Shown here one piece after another: positions 39,135-47,618 of a DNA stretch of 64,000 bases. The DNA is from an uncultured Roseicyclus sp. Lineage in GTDB: Bacteria > Pseudomonadota > Alphaproteobacteria > Rhodobacterales > Rhodobacteraceae. The notes under the pieces are model-generated. The model ran no database searches. It was not told where the DNA came from and worked only from the letters and a program-made list of their open reading frames with translations. The position numbers were made by a program, and so were the translations under genes. Numbering within the stretch: the stretch's first letter is position 1; each line of letters begins with the position of its first letter. The stretch covers positions 682,001 through 746,000 of the forward strand of contig CANLXA010000001.1 in NCBI GenBank assembly GCA_947494975.1. Reading direction: 5' to 3'.

Positions 39135-40393
39135 AACTGAAACTCGCACTTATCACTGCCTTAGGCGCATTCGCCCTTGGCGGTGCCGTCTCGGCCCAGA
39201 CCGAGCTGAGCCTTTGGTATCACGGCGCAGGAAGCGCCAATGCCGAAGAGGCGCTGGTCAATGAACTGGTCGAGGAATTCAACGCCAGCCAGAGCGATTG
39301 GGTGGTCTCGATCGAAACATTTCCCCAACTCGCCTACAACGACTCCGTCGGGGCAGCGGCTCTGGCGGGTGAGTTACCCGACATCCTGGACGTCGATGGC
39401 CCGGTCATGCCCAACTGGGCCTGGGCCAACTATATGCAGCCTCTCGGAATAGACGAGGCCACGCTTGAAGGCTACTTGCCCGGCACCATCGGGCGCTGGG
39501 ACGGAGTGGTCTATTCGGTAGGTCTCTGGGACGCGGCCGTCGCTATCATGACGCGCCGCTCGACGCTGGAGGCCTACGACATCCGGGTTCCGACGCTGGA
39601 GGAACCCTGGACGGGCGAGGAATTCACCCAAGCGCTCATGACGATCCGCGACAGCGGCGATTTCGAATATCCGCTGGACCTGGGCATGGCCTGGACCGGC
39701 GAATGGTATCCCTACGCCTTCTCGCCGTTCCTGCAAAGCTTCGGCGGCGACATCGTGGATCGTGAAACCTACCAAACCGCTGAGGATGTTCTGAACGGGG
39801 ACGAGGCCATCGCATTCGCTGAATGGTGGCAGATGCTGTTCGAGGAAAACCTGGTACCCGGCACAAGCCAGGATGCGGCGGATCGTGAAACCGGTCTTGT
39901 CAACGGTAACTACGCGATGTCGTGGAACGGCAACTGGGCGGCGCTGCCCGTGGTCGAGGCCTTTGGCGAAGATGCCCTTTTCCTGCCCGCGCCCGATTTC
40001 GGGAATGGGCCGACCATCGGCGCGGGCTCCTGGCAATTCGGCATCTCGGCCACGTCCGAGCATCCCGAAGGCGCGCGCGCCTTCATCGAATTCGCGTTGC
40101 AGGATCGTTGGTTCACGGCCTTCTCCGATGGCACCGGACTGTTGCCGCCCACTGCCTCTGCCGCGGCGGAGACGGAGAACTACGCCGAGGGAGGCGCGCT
40201 GGAAGTCTTCTATGAGCTGTCGGATGAGCAGGCCCTGGTGCGTCCGGTGACCCCCGGCTACATCGTGCAGGCGCGTATCTTCGAGAGCATGTTGGCCGAC
40301 ATCGCAAATGGCGCAGACATCTTTGACGAGTTGGACGCCGCGGTCGACGAGATCAGCCGGGATATCGAGCGCAACAGCGGCTACGGCCACTAG
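39131..40393 (+). CDS. ABC transporter sugar-binding protein
   Basis: The 420-residue protein has a signal peptide (MKLKLALITALGAFALGGAV, cleaved after SAQ near residue 23) and the cluster B/D-type fold of family 1 solute-binding proteins. Features include ELVEEFNASQSDWVVSIETF, NGNYAMSWNGNWAALPVVEA and QFGISATSEHPEGARAFIEFA. It captures a carbohydrate in the periplasm for the two permeases that follow. Aromatic residues are frequent, as expected for sugar stacking. No lipobox is present, so it is a free periplasmic protein. Confidence 0.92.
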   Translation: MKLKLALITALGAFALGGAVSAQTELSLWYHGAGSANAEEALVNELVEEFNASQSDWVVSIETFPQLAYNDSVGAAALAGELPDILDVDGPVMPNWAWANYMQPLGIDEATLEGYLPGTIGRWDGVVYSVGLWDAAVAIMTRRSTLEAYDIRVPTLEEPWTGEEFTQALMTIRDSGDFEYPLDLGMAWTGEWYPYAFSPFLQSFGGDIVDRETYQTAEDVLNGDEAIAFAEWWQMLFEENLVPGTSQDAADRETGLVNGNYAMSWNGNWAALPVVEAFGEDALFLPAPDFGNGPTIGAGSWQFGISATSEHPEGARAFIEFALQDRWFTAFSDGTGLLPPTASAAAETENYAEGGALEVFYELSDEQALVRPVTPGYIVQARIFESMLADIANGADIFDELDAAVDEISRDIERNSGYGH

Positions 40394-40410
40394 CGCGCGC
40401 CGGACTCTCA

Positions 40411-40436
40411 GGACGGCGGGTGCAAGCCCACCGTCC
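40411..40436 (+). terminator. Intra-operon hairpin after the sugar-binding-protein gene
   Basis: GGACGGCGGG (40411-40420) pairs with CCCACCGTCC (40427-40436), with one bulge or mismatch and a short loop. The gap to the first permease is 91 bases, the only sizeable gap in this operon. No T-run follows. Such hairpins after a solute-binding-protein gene commonly stabilise its mRNA or cut read-through, which gives more binding protein than permease. Confidence 0.5.
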
Positions 40437-40484
40437 TCCCCCAAACCAGAACGTTTCCTAACGTCCACGACCGGAGGGGTCATC

Positions 40485-41558
40485 ATGGCGTCCAAATTGA
40501 CACGTGCGAACCGGGCCGGATGGCTGATGGCGGGCCCCGGTGTGCTGCTGATGGCGACGTTCATCATTTTGCCGTTCTTTCTCGCCTTCGCCTTTTCGCT
40601 GACCAATCAACGATTGGCCTCGCCCAATCCAACGGAATACGTCGGTTTCTCAAACTACAGCGATCTGCTTGGCCTTGCCGTCTTCCGGCTTGAACCCGAG
40701 CGGGACGATGCCGGTGAGGTGCTCCGCGACGACGATGGTGTGATCGAATACCCCCGTCTGCGCAATTTCACCCGCAACAACGACGCGTATCCGCATCTCG
40801 ACGGCAAGCGCGAATGGTTCAGCTGGCAATCGGGCGAGAACCGGATGGTTGTGTTGGCCTCTGACGTCGTTTTCATCCGCGCGCTCCTGAACACGTTTCT
40901 TTTCGTGATCGTCGTGGCGCCGCTGCAGGCGGCCTGTGCGCTGGGTCTGGCACTTCTGATCAACCAGAAACTGCGCGGCATCAGCTTCTACCGCGCGGTC
41001 TATTTCATGCCCGTCGTCGTCTCCATCGTCGTGGTGTCACTCCTGTGGAAATTCATCTACTCGCCGGGCGACGGCCTCCTCAACAACGTGCTCGGCTTCC
41101 TGACCTTCGGCCTGTTCCAGCCGCATGACTGGCTAGGGGACCCCGGCACGGCACTGGGCTCCATCATGGCGATGTCGATCTGGCAGGGCGTCGGGTTTCA
41201 CATGGTCATCTGGCTGTCGGGCCTACAGACCATTTCCCCCACGCTATATGAGGCCGCCGAGATCGAGGGAGCCAGCAAGCGCCAGACCTTCCGCTATGTC
41301 ACCTGGCCGGGCCTGCGCAACACGGCCGTTCTGATCCTGATCGTGATCACGATGCAGGCCTTCGCACTCTTCGCGCAAGTCGATGTGATGACCGGCGGTG
41401 GACCACTCGACAGCACGCAGGTGCTGGTGTTCCAGGCCGTGGAGCGCGGGTACGGGCGGCAGGACATCTCCGGTGGCTCAGCCATTTCCGTCATCCTGTT
41501 CGTGGTCGTGCTGTGCATATCTCTCATCCAACGCTACCTCACGCGGGAGAAGACCTGA
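40485..41558 (+). CDS. ABC sugar transporter permease (MalF-type)
   Basis: The 357-residue protein starts MASKLTRANRAGWLMAGPGV and has six main membrane segments. The cytoplasmic EAA loop is EAAEIEGASKRQTFRYVTWP. It is longer than the usual ~300 residues because of an extra periplasmic loop of about 70 residues between the first two membrane segments (FRLEPERDDAGEVLRDDDGV and following). An extended P2-type loop is known from MalF, where it contacts the binding protein. The start is preceded by GGAGGGG. Confidence 0.92.
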   Translation: MASKLTRANRAGWLMAGPGVLLMATFIILPFFLAFAFSLTNQRLASPNPTEYVGFSNYSDLLGLAVFRLEPERDDAGEVLRDDDGVIEYPRLRNFTRNNDAYPHLDGKREWFSWQSGENRMVVLASDVVFIRALLNTFLFVIVVAPLQAACALGLALLINQKLRGISFYRAVYFMPVVVSIVVVSLLWKFIYSPGDGLLNNVLGFLTFGLFQPHDWLGDPGTALGSIMAMSIWQGVGFHMVIWLSGLQTISPTLYEAAEIEGASKRQTFRYVTWPGLRNTAVLILIVITMQAFALFAQVDVMTGGGPLDSTQVLVFQAVERGYGRQDISGGSAISVILFVVVLCISLIQRYLTREKT

Positions 41559-42439
41559 TGGCGAGCATTTCCCCTGACAACCACGGCCTGCGTCTGGTCA
41601 CGCGCTATGCGGTTCTGACCCTTGTGGCGGTGATCTTCGTGTTTCCGCTTCTATTCATGGTCATGTCGTCGCTGAAGCCCGATACGCAGCTCCTCAACGA
41701 TACCAGCAGCCTGCGCGCCTTTCTGCCCGTCGGCGATATCTCGTTGGACAATTACGCCGCCGCGTTCGAGCGCGCGCCGATCGGTGCGTTCGTGCTGAAC
41801 TCCGTCCTGATCACTGGCGCGACGGTGCTGCTGACGCTCTTGGTCTGCTCGTTGGCCGCGTTTTCCTTCGTGTTCCTCGACTGGTCGGGAAAAGCGGTGA
41901 TCTTCTCGATCCTGCTGGCCACGCTGATCATTCCCTATGAGACGATCTTCATTCCGCTTCTGTTAATGGCATCGCAATTGCCGTGGATCGGCGGGGACGG
42001 GTTCGAGATCGGCTGGCTCAACACATACCGCGTGCAAATCATTCCGTTTATCGCCGACGGCCTGACGATCTTCCTGTTCGTCCAATTCTTCCGCGACCTG
42101 CCACGCGAATTGATCGAAGCGTCGCGCGTCGAAGGCGCAAGCTGGTGGCTGATCTATCGCCGTATCGTAATGCCGCTCTCGGGGCCTGTCATCGCCACGG
42201 CGGCGATCCTGAAATTCCTGTTCATGTATAACCAATACCTTTGGCCCCTGATGGTGGTCCAAGACGAATCCATCCGGCCCGTCATGGTGGGCCTGGGGTA
42301 TTTCACCGACCAGTTGAACGTGCCATGGGGCGAGGTGATGGCCTACCTGACGCTCATCACCGTGCCGGTTCTGGCATTCTATCTGTCGCTGCAACGGGTC
42401 TTCATTTCCTCCGTCGCCTCCACCGGCGTGAAGGGATAG
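41558..42439 (+). CDS. ABC sugar transporter permease (MalG-type)
   Basis: The 293-residue protein starts MASISPDNHGLRLVTRYAVL and overlaps the first permease stop as TGATG. It has six membrane segments and the EAA loop EASRVEGASWWLIYRRIVMP. The final segment ends RVFISSVASTGVKG, the usual tail of MalG-like permeases with a conserved Gly-x-Gly-like end. It pairs with the upstream permease to form the transmembrane channel. Confidence 0.93.
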   Translation: MASISPDNHGLRLVTRYAVLTLVAVIFVFPLLFMVMSSLKPDTQLLNDTSSLRAFLPVGDISLDNYAAAFERAPIGAFVLNSVLITGATVLLTLLVCSLAAFSFVFLDWSGKAVIFSILLATLIIPYETIFIPLLLMASQLPWIGGDGFEIGWLNTYRVQIIPFIADGLTIFLFVQFFRDLPRELIEASRVEGASWWLIYRRIVMPLSGPVIATAAILKFLFMYNQYLWPLMVVQDESIRPVMVGLGYFTDQLNVPWGEVMAYLTLITVPVLAFYLSLQRVFISSVASTGVKG

Positions 42440-42442
42440 GCC

Positions 42443-43432
42443 ATGGTGATCGCCCTCGAACACGATTGGATCTGGGACAGCTGGTATGCCCACGACGGCG
42501 CCCGGTGGCACGCGTGGTTCCTGCAAGCGCCCAAATCCCTGATCAATCCCGAACTGCGCCATTACAATGTGCGGCAAGGCCATGCCACCTCGGACGATCT
42601 GGTGAGTTGGACGTACCATGGTGTGGGGTTTAAACCGTCCCAAGGCCCGGCATGGGACGACTACACCACCTGGACCGGATCGGTTGTCGAAGGTGATGAT
42701 GGCCATTGGCACTTGTTCTACACCGGCTCGAACAAGGCAGATGAGGGGTTGGTGCAACGCATCGGTCACGCGACCTCGACCGACCTGCACCAATGGCGGC
42801 GTGTTGGTAACGGCTTCTGCCTCGACCTCGAAGGACCTGCATCCAAGCTTTATGAGACGGAGTTGCAAACCGGGTTCTGGCACGACCGCGCGATGCGCGA
42901 CCCTTGGGTGATGCGCGACCCGGACGGCGACGGCTGGCTGATGTATTTCACGGCCCGCGCGTCAGGCATACCGGAGGCCAATGCAGGCGGTGCCATCGGC
43001 TTCGCCACTTCGCCGGACCTGCACGACTGGACGTTGCAGCCACCCGTCTTCGTCGGGGGCTACGGCCAGATGGAAGTGCCGCAGGTCTTCGAGCACGATG
43101 GGAACTGGTACTGCCTCTTCTGCACGGCGGCGCAGCATTTCTCCAAGGCGCAGGCTGAATCCGATCCTGGTCCCGTGACCGGAAATCATTACCTGATCGG
43201 CCAAAGCCCCCGAGGCCCTTGGCGCATCGCACCCGGCTTTCTGGACGGCGCGCTCCCATGCCGGCGGTATGCGGCTCGCATCTTGGGAACTGACGAGGGT
43301 CTCAAGATCATCGGCTTCGCCGACCACCCGGATGGCACCACATTCCATGGCTACGTCATGGATCCCGAACCTGTCGACATCGACGAACATGGCCACCTGC
43401 AACTGGCCGCCACACGCAAAGCAGCGGAGTAG
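42443..43432 (+). CDS. GH32/GH43-clan-like five-bladed propeller glycoside hydrolase
   Basis: The 329-residue protein lacks a signal peptide, so it acts in the cytoplasm. It has features of the GH32/GH68/GH43 propeller clans: HDWIWDSWYAHDGARWHAWF at the start, with a possible nucleophile Asp, then DDYTTWTGSVVEGDDGHWHL, AMRDPWVMRDPDGDGWLMYF (the Arg-Asp-Pro motif) and GQMEVPQVFEHDGNWYCLF, with a candidate acid/base Glu. It probably cleaves a fructose- or pentose-containing saccharide brought in by the adjacent ABC system. The exact substrate cannot be told. Confidence 0.8.
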   Translation: MVIALEHDWIWDSWYAHDGARWHAWFLQAPKSLINPELRHYNVRQGHATSDDLVSWTYHGVGFKPSQGPAWDDYTTWTGSVVEGDDGHWHLFYTGSNKADEGLVQRIGHATSTDLHQWRRVGNGFCLDLEGPASKLYETELQTGFWHDRAMRDPWVMRDPDGDGWLMYFTARASGIPEANAGGAIGFATSPDLHDWTLQPPVFVGGYGQMEVPQVFEHDGNWYCLFCTAAQHFSKAQAESDPGPVTGNHYLIGQSPRGPWRIAPGFLDGALPCRRYAARILGTDEGLKIIGFADHPDGTTFHGYVMDPEPVDIDEHGHLQLAATRKAAE

Positions 43433-43437
43433 AATCC

Positions 43438-44538
43438 ATGGCGAATGTCCTGCTGAAAGGCATCAAGAAAAGCTACGGCGCGGTCGAGGTGATCAAAGGC
43501 GTCGATATCGAAATACAGGATGGCGAATTTGTCGTCTTTGTCGGCCCTTCAGGCTGCGGCAAATCCACTCTTTTGCGGATGATCGCCGGGCTGGAGGATA
43601 TCACCGGCGGGACGTTGGAAATCGGCGGGCGCGTCGTGAACGAAGTTCCCGCGTCCGAACGTCAGATCGCCATGGTGTTCCAATCTTACGCGATTTTCCC
43701 CCACATGACAGTGCGCGAAAACGTGGCGTTCGGCCTGACCATCGCAGGCGCCTCCAAGGCCGAAAAGGCCGAGAAAGTGGCCGAAGCCGCCAGGGTCCTG
43801 CAGATGGAAAACCTTCTGGATCGCCGCCCCTCGCAACTGTCGGGCGGTCAGCGTCAGCGCGTCGCCATCGGCCGCGCCATCGTGCGTCAGCCGGAGGTGT
43901 TCCTGTTTGATGAGCCGCTGTCGAACCTTGATGCCTCCCTGCGTCTCGACATGCGGATGGAGATCGGAAAACTCCACAAATCCCTTGATGCGACGATGGT
44001 CTACGTGACCCACGACCAGGTGGAGGCGATGACGCTGGCCGACAAGATCGTCGTGCTCAAGGACGGCTACGTACAGCAGATGGGCGCACCGATGGACCTG
44101 TACCACCGGCCCGAAAACCTGTTCGTCGCGGGCTTCATCGGCGCGCCGTCGATGAACTTCATCGATGTCGATATCCTGTCCCGCAACGGTGACACGGCGC
44201 GCGTCAGCTCCGACATTGTGGCCGAGTTCTCGGTCCCCGTCTGGCGCGACGGGATCGGCAGCAGCGGCAAGGCCACGCTTGGCATTCGCCCCCAGGATCT
44301 GCACCCGGTCGACACCGGTGGCGTCCTTGAGGGGACAGTGACACTGGCGGAACGGTTGGGCACGGAGACCGTGGTGGATGTCGCCTTGAAGAACGGCACC
44401 CGCGTGCTCGCGTCCCTGGCCGAGGACCGCGTGTTCGAACCCGGCGAAGCAATCCAGCTTGGGTTCAATCCCGAGCGTGCACATCTTTTTGCACCCGCCT
44501 CGCAGGAGGAAAAACTGGTCGCACAAACGGCCGCATGA
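43438..44538 (+). CDS. ABC sugar transporter ATPase (UgpC/MalK type)
   Basis: The 366-residue ATPase has Walker A GPSGCGKST (about residues 38-46), the signature LSGGQRQRVAIGRA (~136), Walker B VFLFDEPLSNLDA (~155) and the H-loop YVTHDQVEAM. A C-terminal TOBE/OB region (LGIRPQDLHPVDTGG onwards) is the regulatory domain of MalK-like proteins. It energises the permease pair encoded upstream. It starts 5 bases after the hydrolase stop and overlaps the dehydrogenase gene by 4 bases. Confidence 0.95.
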   Translation: MANVLLKGIKKSYGAVEVIKGVDIEIQDGEFVVFVGPSGCGKSTLLRMIAGLEDITGGTLEIGGRVVNEVPASERQIAMVFQSYAIFPHMTVRENVAFGLTIAGASKAEKAEKVAEAARVLQMENLLDRRPSQLSGGQRQRVAIGRAIVRQPEVFLFDEPLSNLDASLRLDMRMEIGKLHKSLDATMVYVTHDQVEAMTLADKIVVLKDGYVQQMGAPMDLYHRPENLFVAGFIGAPSMNFIDVDILSRNGDTARVSSDIVAEFSVPVWRDGIGSSGKATLGIRPQDLHPVDTGGVLEGTVTLAERLGTETVVDVALKNGTRVLASLAEDRVFEPGEAIQLGFNPERAHLFAPASQEEKLVAQTAA

Positions 44539-45578
44539 TGACCAAGCCACTCCTGATCCTCGACCAGCATTTCCGACAATTGGAGGAGTTGTTCGATCCC
44601 GATACCTATGCCGCTCTGGCCGAGATCTGTGACATCGAAGGGGGCCAGAACTGGCCCATGGCGGCAGACCGTGTCGATGCCCTCATCGACCGGGCCGCGT
44701 TCTATGTTGCTGCAAATCCGCGCCTCGACGCCGATCAGATCACACGGGCCGGGCACCTTAAGGCAGTGATTGAAGTCTCGGGTGCGTTCCAAGGCGGGCT
44801 GGATTACGGCACGTGCGCCGACCAGGGGATCGAGGTCTTGTCCTGCTCGCCGGGCTTCCGGCATTCAGTTGCCGAAATGACGCTGGCCATGATGCTCGCG
44901 GGCGGACGTGGGCTGGTGGCGGAACACGAGGCTATGCGTCAAGGCCATGAGCACTGGGTTGATGACCGCGCGGCCACCGATTTCTCGCTCTTCGGTCAGA
45001 CCATCGGCTTTATCGGGTATGGCCAGATCGCCCAGGAGACGACGCGCCTGCTGGCCCCCTTCGCACCGGAGATCATGGCCTTCGACCCCTTCATGACGGC
45101 AGCGGATGTCCCGCTTGTCGCCTTGAACACATTGATTGAAAAGTGCCGTGTCGTCGTGGTCGCCGCCGTCCCGTCGGGGGAAACGCGAGGTTTGCTGAAC
45201 GCCGATTTGATCGGGCGTTTGCAACGCGGCGCCTTGGTGGTCCTCATCAGCCGCGCGTGGTGCGTAGATTTCCCCGCGCTCGTTGCCGCAGCGGAGGCGG
45301 GCCACATCCAACTGGCAACAGATGTGTTCCCGGAAGAGCCACTTGCTGCAGATGCCCCTCTGCGTCAGGCCCGCAATGTGATCCTTTCGCCGCACCGCGC
45401 CGCCGCCATCCCTGGGGGACGGCATCCGATTGGGCGTATGATCCTGGCCGACGTCAAATCAATGCTCGATGGTCGGCCTACGCGCCAGCTCAAACGCGTG
45501 CAGCCAGCGCAACTTGATAGCCAGATTGCCGCGCAGGACCAAGTCAGCAGGCACGCTGACGTAAAGGGCTTGAGGTAA
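44535..45578 (+). CDS. D-isomer-specific 2-hydroxyacid dehydrogenase
   Basis: The 347-residue protein has a Rossmann NAD-binding site (TIGFIGYGQIAQETTRLLAP). The three family catalytic positions follow: Arg in LVVLISRAWCVDF, Glu in DVFPEEPLAADAPL and His in VILSPHRAAAIPG. It reduces or oxidises a 2-keto/2-hydroxy acid with NAD(P). It is the last gene of the LacI-controlled operon, so it may handle a product of the imported sugar such as a keto-aldonate, but this is inference. Confidence 0.9.
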   Translation: MMTKPLLILDQHFRQLEELFDPDTYAALAEICDIEGGQNWPMAADRVDALIDRAAFYVAANPRLDADQITRAGHLKAVIEVSGAFQGGLDYGTCADQGIEVLSCSPGFRHSVAEMTLAMMLAGGRGLVAEHEAMRQGHEHWVDDRAATDFSLFGQTIGFIGYGQIAQETTRLLAPFAPEIMAFDPFMTAADVPLVALNTLIEKCRVVVVAAVPSGETRGLLNADLIGRLQRGALVVLISRAWCVDFPALVAAAEAGHIQLATDVFPEEPLAADAPLRQARNVILSPHRAAAIPGGRHPIGRMILADVKSMLDGRPTRQLKRVQPAQLDSQIAAQDQVSRHADVKGLR

Positions 45579-45680
45579 AGGGCAGGCCGACAGCAAATGA
45601 CCAAATCAGAATGATGGCCACCAAACGCCAAGCGATGCACGGATGACCCCATCCGACGACGCCGCCATGGGTCATTCAGT

Positions 45681-45703
45681 GCCCTACGTTGGTCCCGTAG
45701 GGC
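45681..45703 (+). terminator. Hairpin downstream of the sugar operon
   Basis: GCCCTACG (45681-45688) and CGTAGGGC (45696-45703) form a perfect eight-base stem with a seven-base loop. It lies 103 bases after the dehydrogenase stop. There is no T-tract after it, so intrinsic termination would be weak. It may instead mark a factor-dependent end or an mRNA-stabilising structure. Confidence 0.4.
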
Positions 45704-46043
45704 GAGACGGTCGCTTGCTTAGACCTCTTTGCTGTCATTGGTGCGGACCTCCACAAAGGGCCGTCTGGCCTCGAAGCCGCCAGTCACTCCCCAATACCTT
45801 CGTACACACCTCTCGTGTTCCACAACACCCGGCTTTACCGACCCACGCCCCTCCCCGGATGATTATCGTCTCGACGCGACGGTTTGCATGGCGTCCTGGG
45901 CAAACCCACACGTTTTCGCATCCGCCGACAAAGCCTTAACACTTGGCCCGGCCAAACCTCTGCCAAAGGCTCGCTGCTGCGCAAACCCCTAACAAAACGT
46001 TAACAAGAATCCGAATATCGTTATAATTCAATTCATTAACCTG

Positions 46044-46063
46044 GGTTATCAACCTTGATAACC
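46044..46063. promoter_or_regulatory. Perfect 20-base palindrome upstream of phzF-like gene
   Basis: GGTTATCAACCTTGATAACC has nine-base arms around a two-base centre. It ends 80 bases before the PhzF-like ATG in an AT-rich stretch with several TTAAC-like repeats (TTAACAAG, TTAACCTGGG). It is either an operator for an unknown dimeric regulator or a hairpin at the start of the transcript. The exact symmetry favours a protein-binding site. Confidence 0.5.
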
Positions 46064-46143
46064 TCCATCACAAATCCTCATCCCCGCCCCCTTGCACCCC
46101 GGCCCGACACCCCGCACCCTTCCCCGGACAGAAGGTCCAACCG

Positions 46144-47001
46144 ATGCTTGAATTCCACATCTACGACGTTTTCACCGACACCCCTTTCACCGGCAATCCG
46201 CTGGCCATCGTCGAGGGCGCGGACGGCCTGACCACCGCCCAGATGCAGACCATCGCGCGGCAGTTCAACCTGTCCGAGACGATCTTCATCCAGACGCCCG
46301 ATGACCCCGCCCACAGCGCCAAGGTCCGCATCTTCTTCCCCACCGCCGAAATCCCCTTCGCGGGCCATCCCACCATCGGTTGCGCCTTGCACCTCGCGGG
46401 CGATGACACCGCTCAGATCACGCTGGAAGAGGTCGCGGGCCTCGTCCCCGTCACCATCGAAAACGGGACCGCCGAATTTACCGCGCCGAAAATCCCGGTC
46501 CCCCACGCGCCCGCGCCCGGGCCCGAGGCGCTCGCCGCCGCCACCGGCCTGTCGGCCTCGCAACTCGGACCGCATGCACCGGGCGCATTCCAGGGCGGCC
46601 CCAGCTTCCTCTACATCCCCGTCACCGACCTCGATGCGCTCGCCACCGCCCGCCCGCTGGAACCCGCCTGGAGCGCCGCGCTCGACGTCTCGGATGTCCA
46701 CGCCGCCTATCTCTACACCGCGACGTCGGAGGGCATCCGCTCCCGCATGTTCGCACCCTCCGTCAGCACGCCGGAGGACCCCGCCACCGGCTCGGCCACC
46801 GCGATCCTGTCGGCGCAACTCCTCGCCAACGGCGCCCTGCCCGAAACCGGCACCACCCGGATCGCGCTGCAACAGGGCGTCGAAATGGGCCGCCCCTCCG
46901 ATCTGCGCCTGACCATCGACACCGAAGCGGGTGAGATCACCGCAATCCGTGTCGCAGGCACCGCCGTGAAAATCGCCGAAGGCCGGATCCGGATACCATG
47001 A
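46144..47001 (+). CDS. PhzF-family isomerase/epimerase-like protein
   Basis: The 285-residue protein has the diaminopimelate-epimerase-like double-hot-dog fold of PhzF. The start is YDVFTDTPFTGNPLAIVEGA. The active-site Glu lies in NLSETIFIQTP and the substrate loop in FPTAEIPFAGHPTIGCALHL. The second half ends with TPEDPATGSATAILSAQLLA. Family members isomerise small acids or are of unknown function; PhzF itself acts in phenazine synthesis, which is not encoded here. It appears to be a single-gene unit with its own upstream palindrome. Confidence 0.9.
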   Translation: MLEFHIYDVFTDTPFTGNPLAIVEGADGLTTAQMQTIARQFNLSETIFIQTPDDPAHSAKVRIFFPTAEIPFAGHPTIGCALHLAGDDTAQITLEEVAGLVPVTIENGTAEFTAPKIPVPHAPAPGPEALAAATGLSASQLGPHAPGAFQGGPSFLYIPVTDLDALATARPLEPAWSAALDVSDVHAAYLYTATSEGIRSRMFAPSVSTPEDPATGSATAILSAQLLANGALPETGTTRIALQQGVEMGRPSDLRLTIDTEAGEITAIRVAGTAVKIAEGRIRIP

Positions 47002-47047
47002 TCCGGCGGCGGGCGCCGAACCGTCCCCAAACCAATACACCTCCATC

Positions 47048-47068
47048 TTCCACTGGTCGCAAATACCC
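47048..47068. repeat. 21-bp intergenic repeat, copy B
   Basis: This differs from copy A (26736-26756) by one base: G instead of C at position 12 of TTCCANTGGTCSCAAATACC. It starts 47 bases after the PhzF-like stop and runs directly into a G/C-rich hairpin block. It has the plus orientation, the same as transcription of the upstream gene; copy A has the opposite relation to its upstream gene. Confidence 0.7.
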
Positions 47069-47078
47069 CGGGGGGCGA

Positions 47079-47123
47079 GGGGGCGGAGCCCCCATTGGGG
47101 TGGGCGGGCGGGCCCGCCCGCCC
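47079..47123 (+). terminator. GC-rich double hairpin after phzF-like gene
   Basis: The first stem GGGGGC-GGA-GCCCCC is at 47079-47093. It is followed by a perfect 22-base palindrome at 47102-47123 made of GGGCGGGCGGG and its complement. The block follows repeat copy B and precedes the TerB gene by 54 bases. It likely ends or attenuates the PhzF-like transcript. There is no T-run. Confidence 0.5.
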
Positions 47124-47177
47124 CGCCAATATCCTGCGCAATTGTGCTGGCCTGCGCCGCGCCCTATATCTCTGCGC

Positions 47178-47618
47178 ATGTTTGCTGACCTCCTGAACCG
47201 CCTCACGGCGCCCGCGCCCGAACCGCTGCCCTTCGACGATGCCCGCCTCGCCCTCGCGGCGCTCCTGGTGCGCATCGCGCGCTCCGACGGCGATTATGCC
47301 CAGGTGGAGGCCGATGGCATCGACCATCTTCTCGCCGCGCGCTACGGGCTGTCGGAGGCCGAGACCAAGGCCCTGCGGCTGGAAGCCGAGGCGCTCGAGG
47401 CCCAGGCCCCCGATACCGTCCGCTTCACCCGCGCCATCAAGGAGGCCGTTCCCTACGAGGACCGCCTGCGCGTCGTCGAAACGCTCTGGGCCATCGCGCT
47501 GGCCGATGGCGAGCGGGATGAGGAGGAGGACGCGCTGCTGCGGATGGTCGCGCCGATGCTCGGCATCAATGATCGCGACAGCAACCTCGCGCGGCAGCGG
47601 GTCGAAGCGGCGGGATGA
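47178..47618 (+). CDS. TerB-family (tellurite-resistance-type) protein
   Basis: The 146-residue helical protein has two TerB-like acidic turns. The first is DARLALAALLVRIARSDGDY followed by AQVEADGIDHLLAARYG; the second is TLWAIALADGERDEEEDALL with a further ligand-rich MVAPMLGINDRD. In TerB-like domains these Asp/Glu clusters may bind metal. No other ter genes are nearby, so tellurite resistance should not be assumed. It overlaps the next gene by 4 bases. Confidence 0.88.
   Translation: MFADLLNRLTAPAPEPLPFDDARLALAALLVRIARSDGDYAQVEADGIDHLLAARYGLSEAETKALRLEAEALEAQAPDTVRFTRAIKEAVPYEDRLRVVETLWAIALADGERDEEEDALLRMVAPMLGINDRDSNLARQRVEAAG

Larger units (their letters stand above)
45579..46143. other. 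Intergenic region between the sugar operon and phzF-like gene
   Basis: This 565-base gap has no convincing gene; a 98-residue plus-strand frame (45643-45939) is Pro/Arg-rich with no ribosome site and is not called. A hairpin at 45681-45703 may end the sugar operon. The last 140 bases are AT-rich compared with the surroundings and end with a perfect palindrome (46044-46063), which suggests a promoter region for the following gene. I see no RNA gene or mobile-element remnant that I can support. Confidence 0.55.

Noticed and set aside
45643-45939. 98-codon plus-strand frame between the sugar operon and the PhzF-like gene
   Set aside because: Pro/Arg-rich, no ribosome site, overlaps the hairpin at 45681-45703; it looks non-coding.
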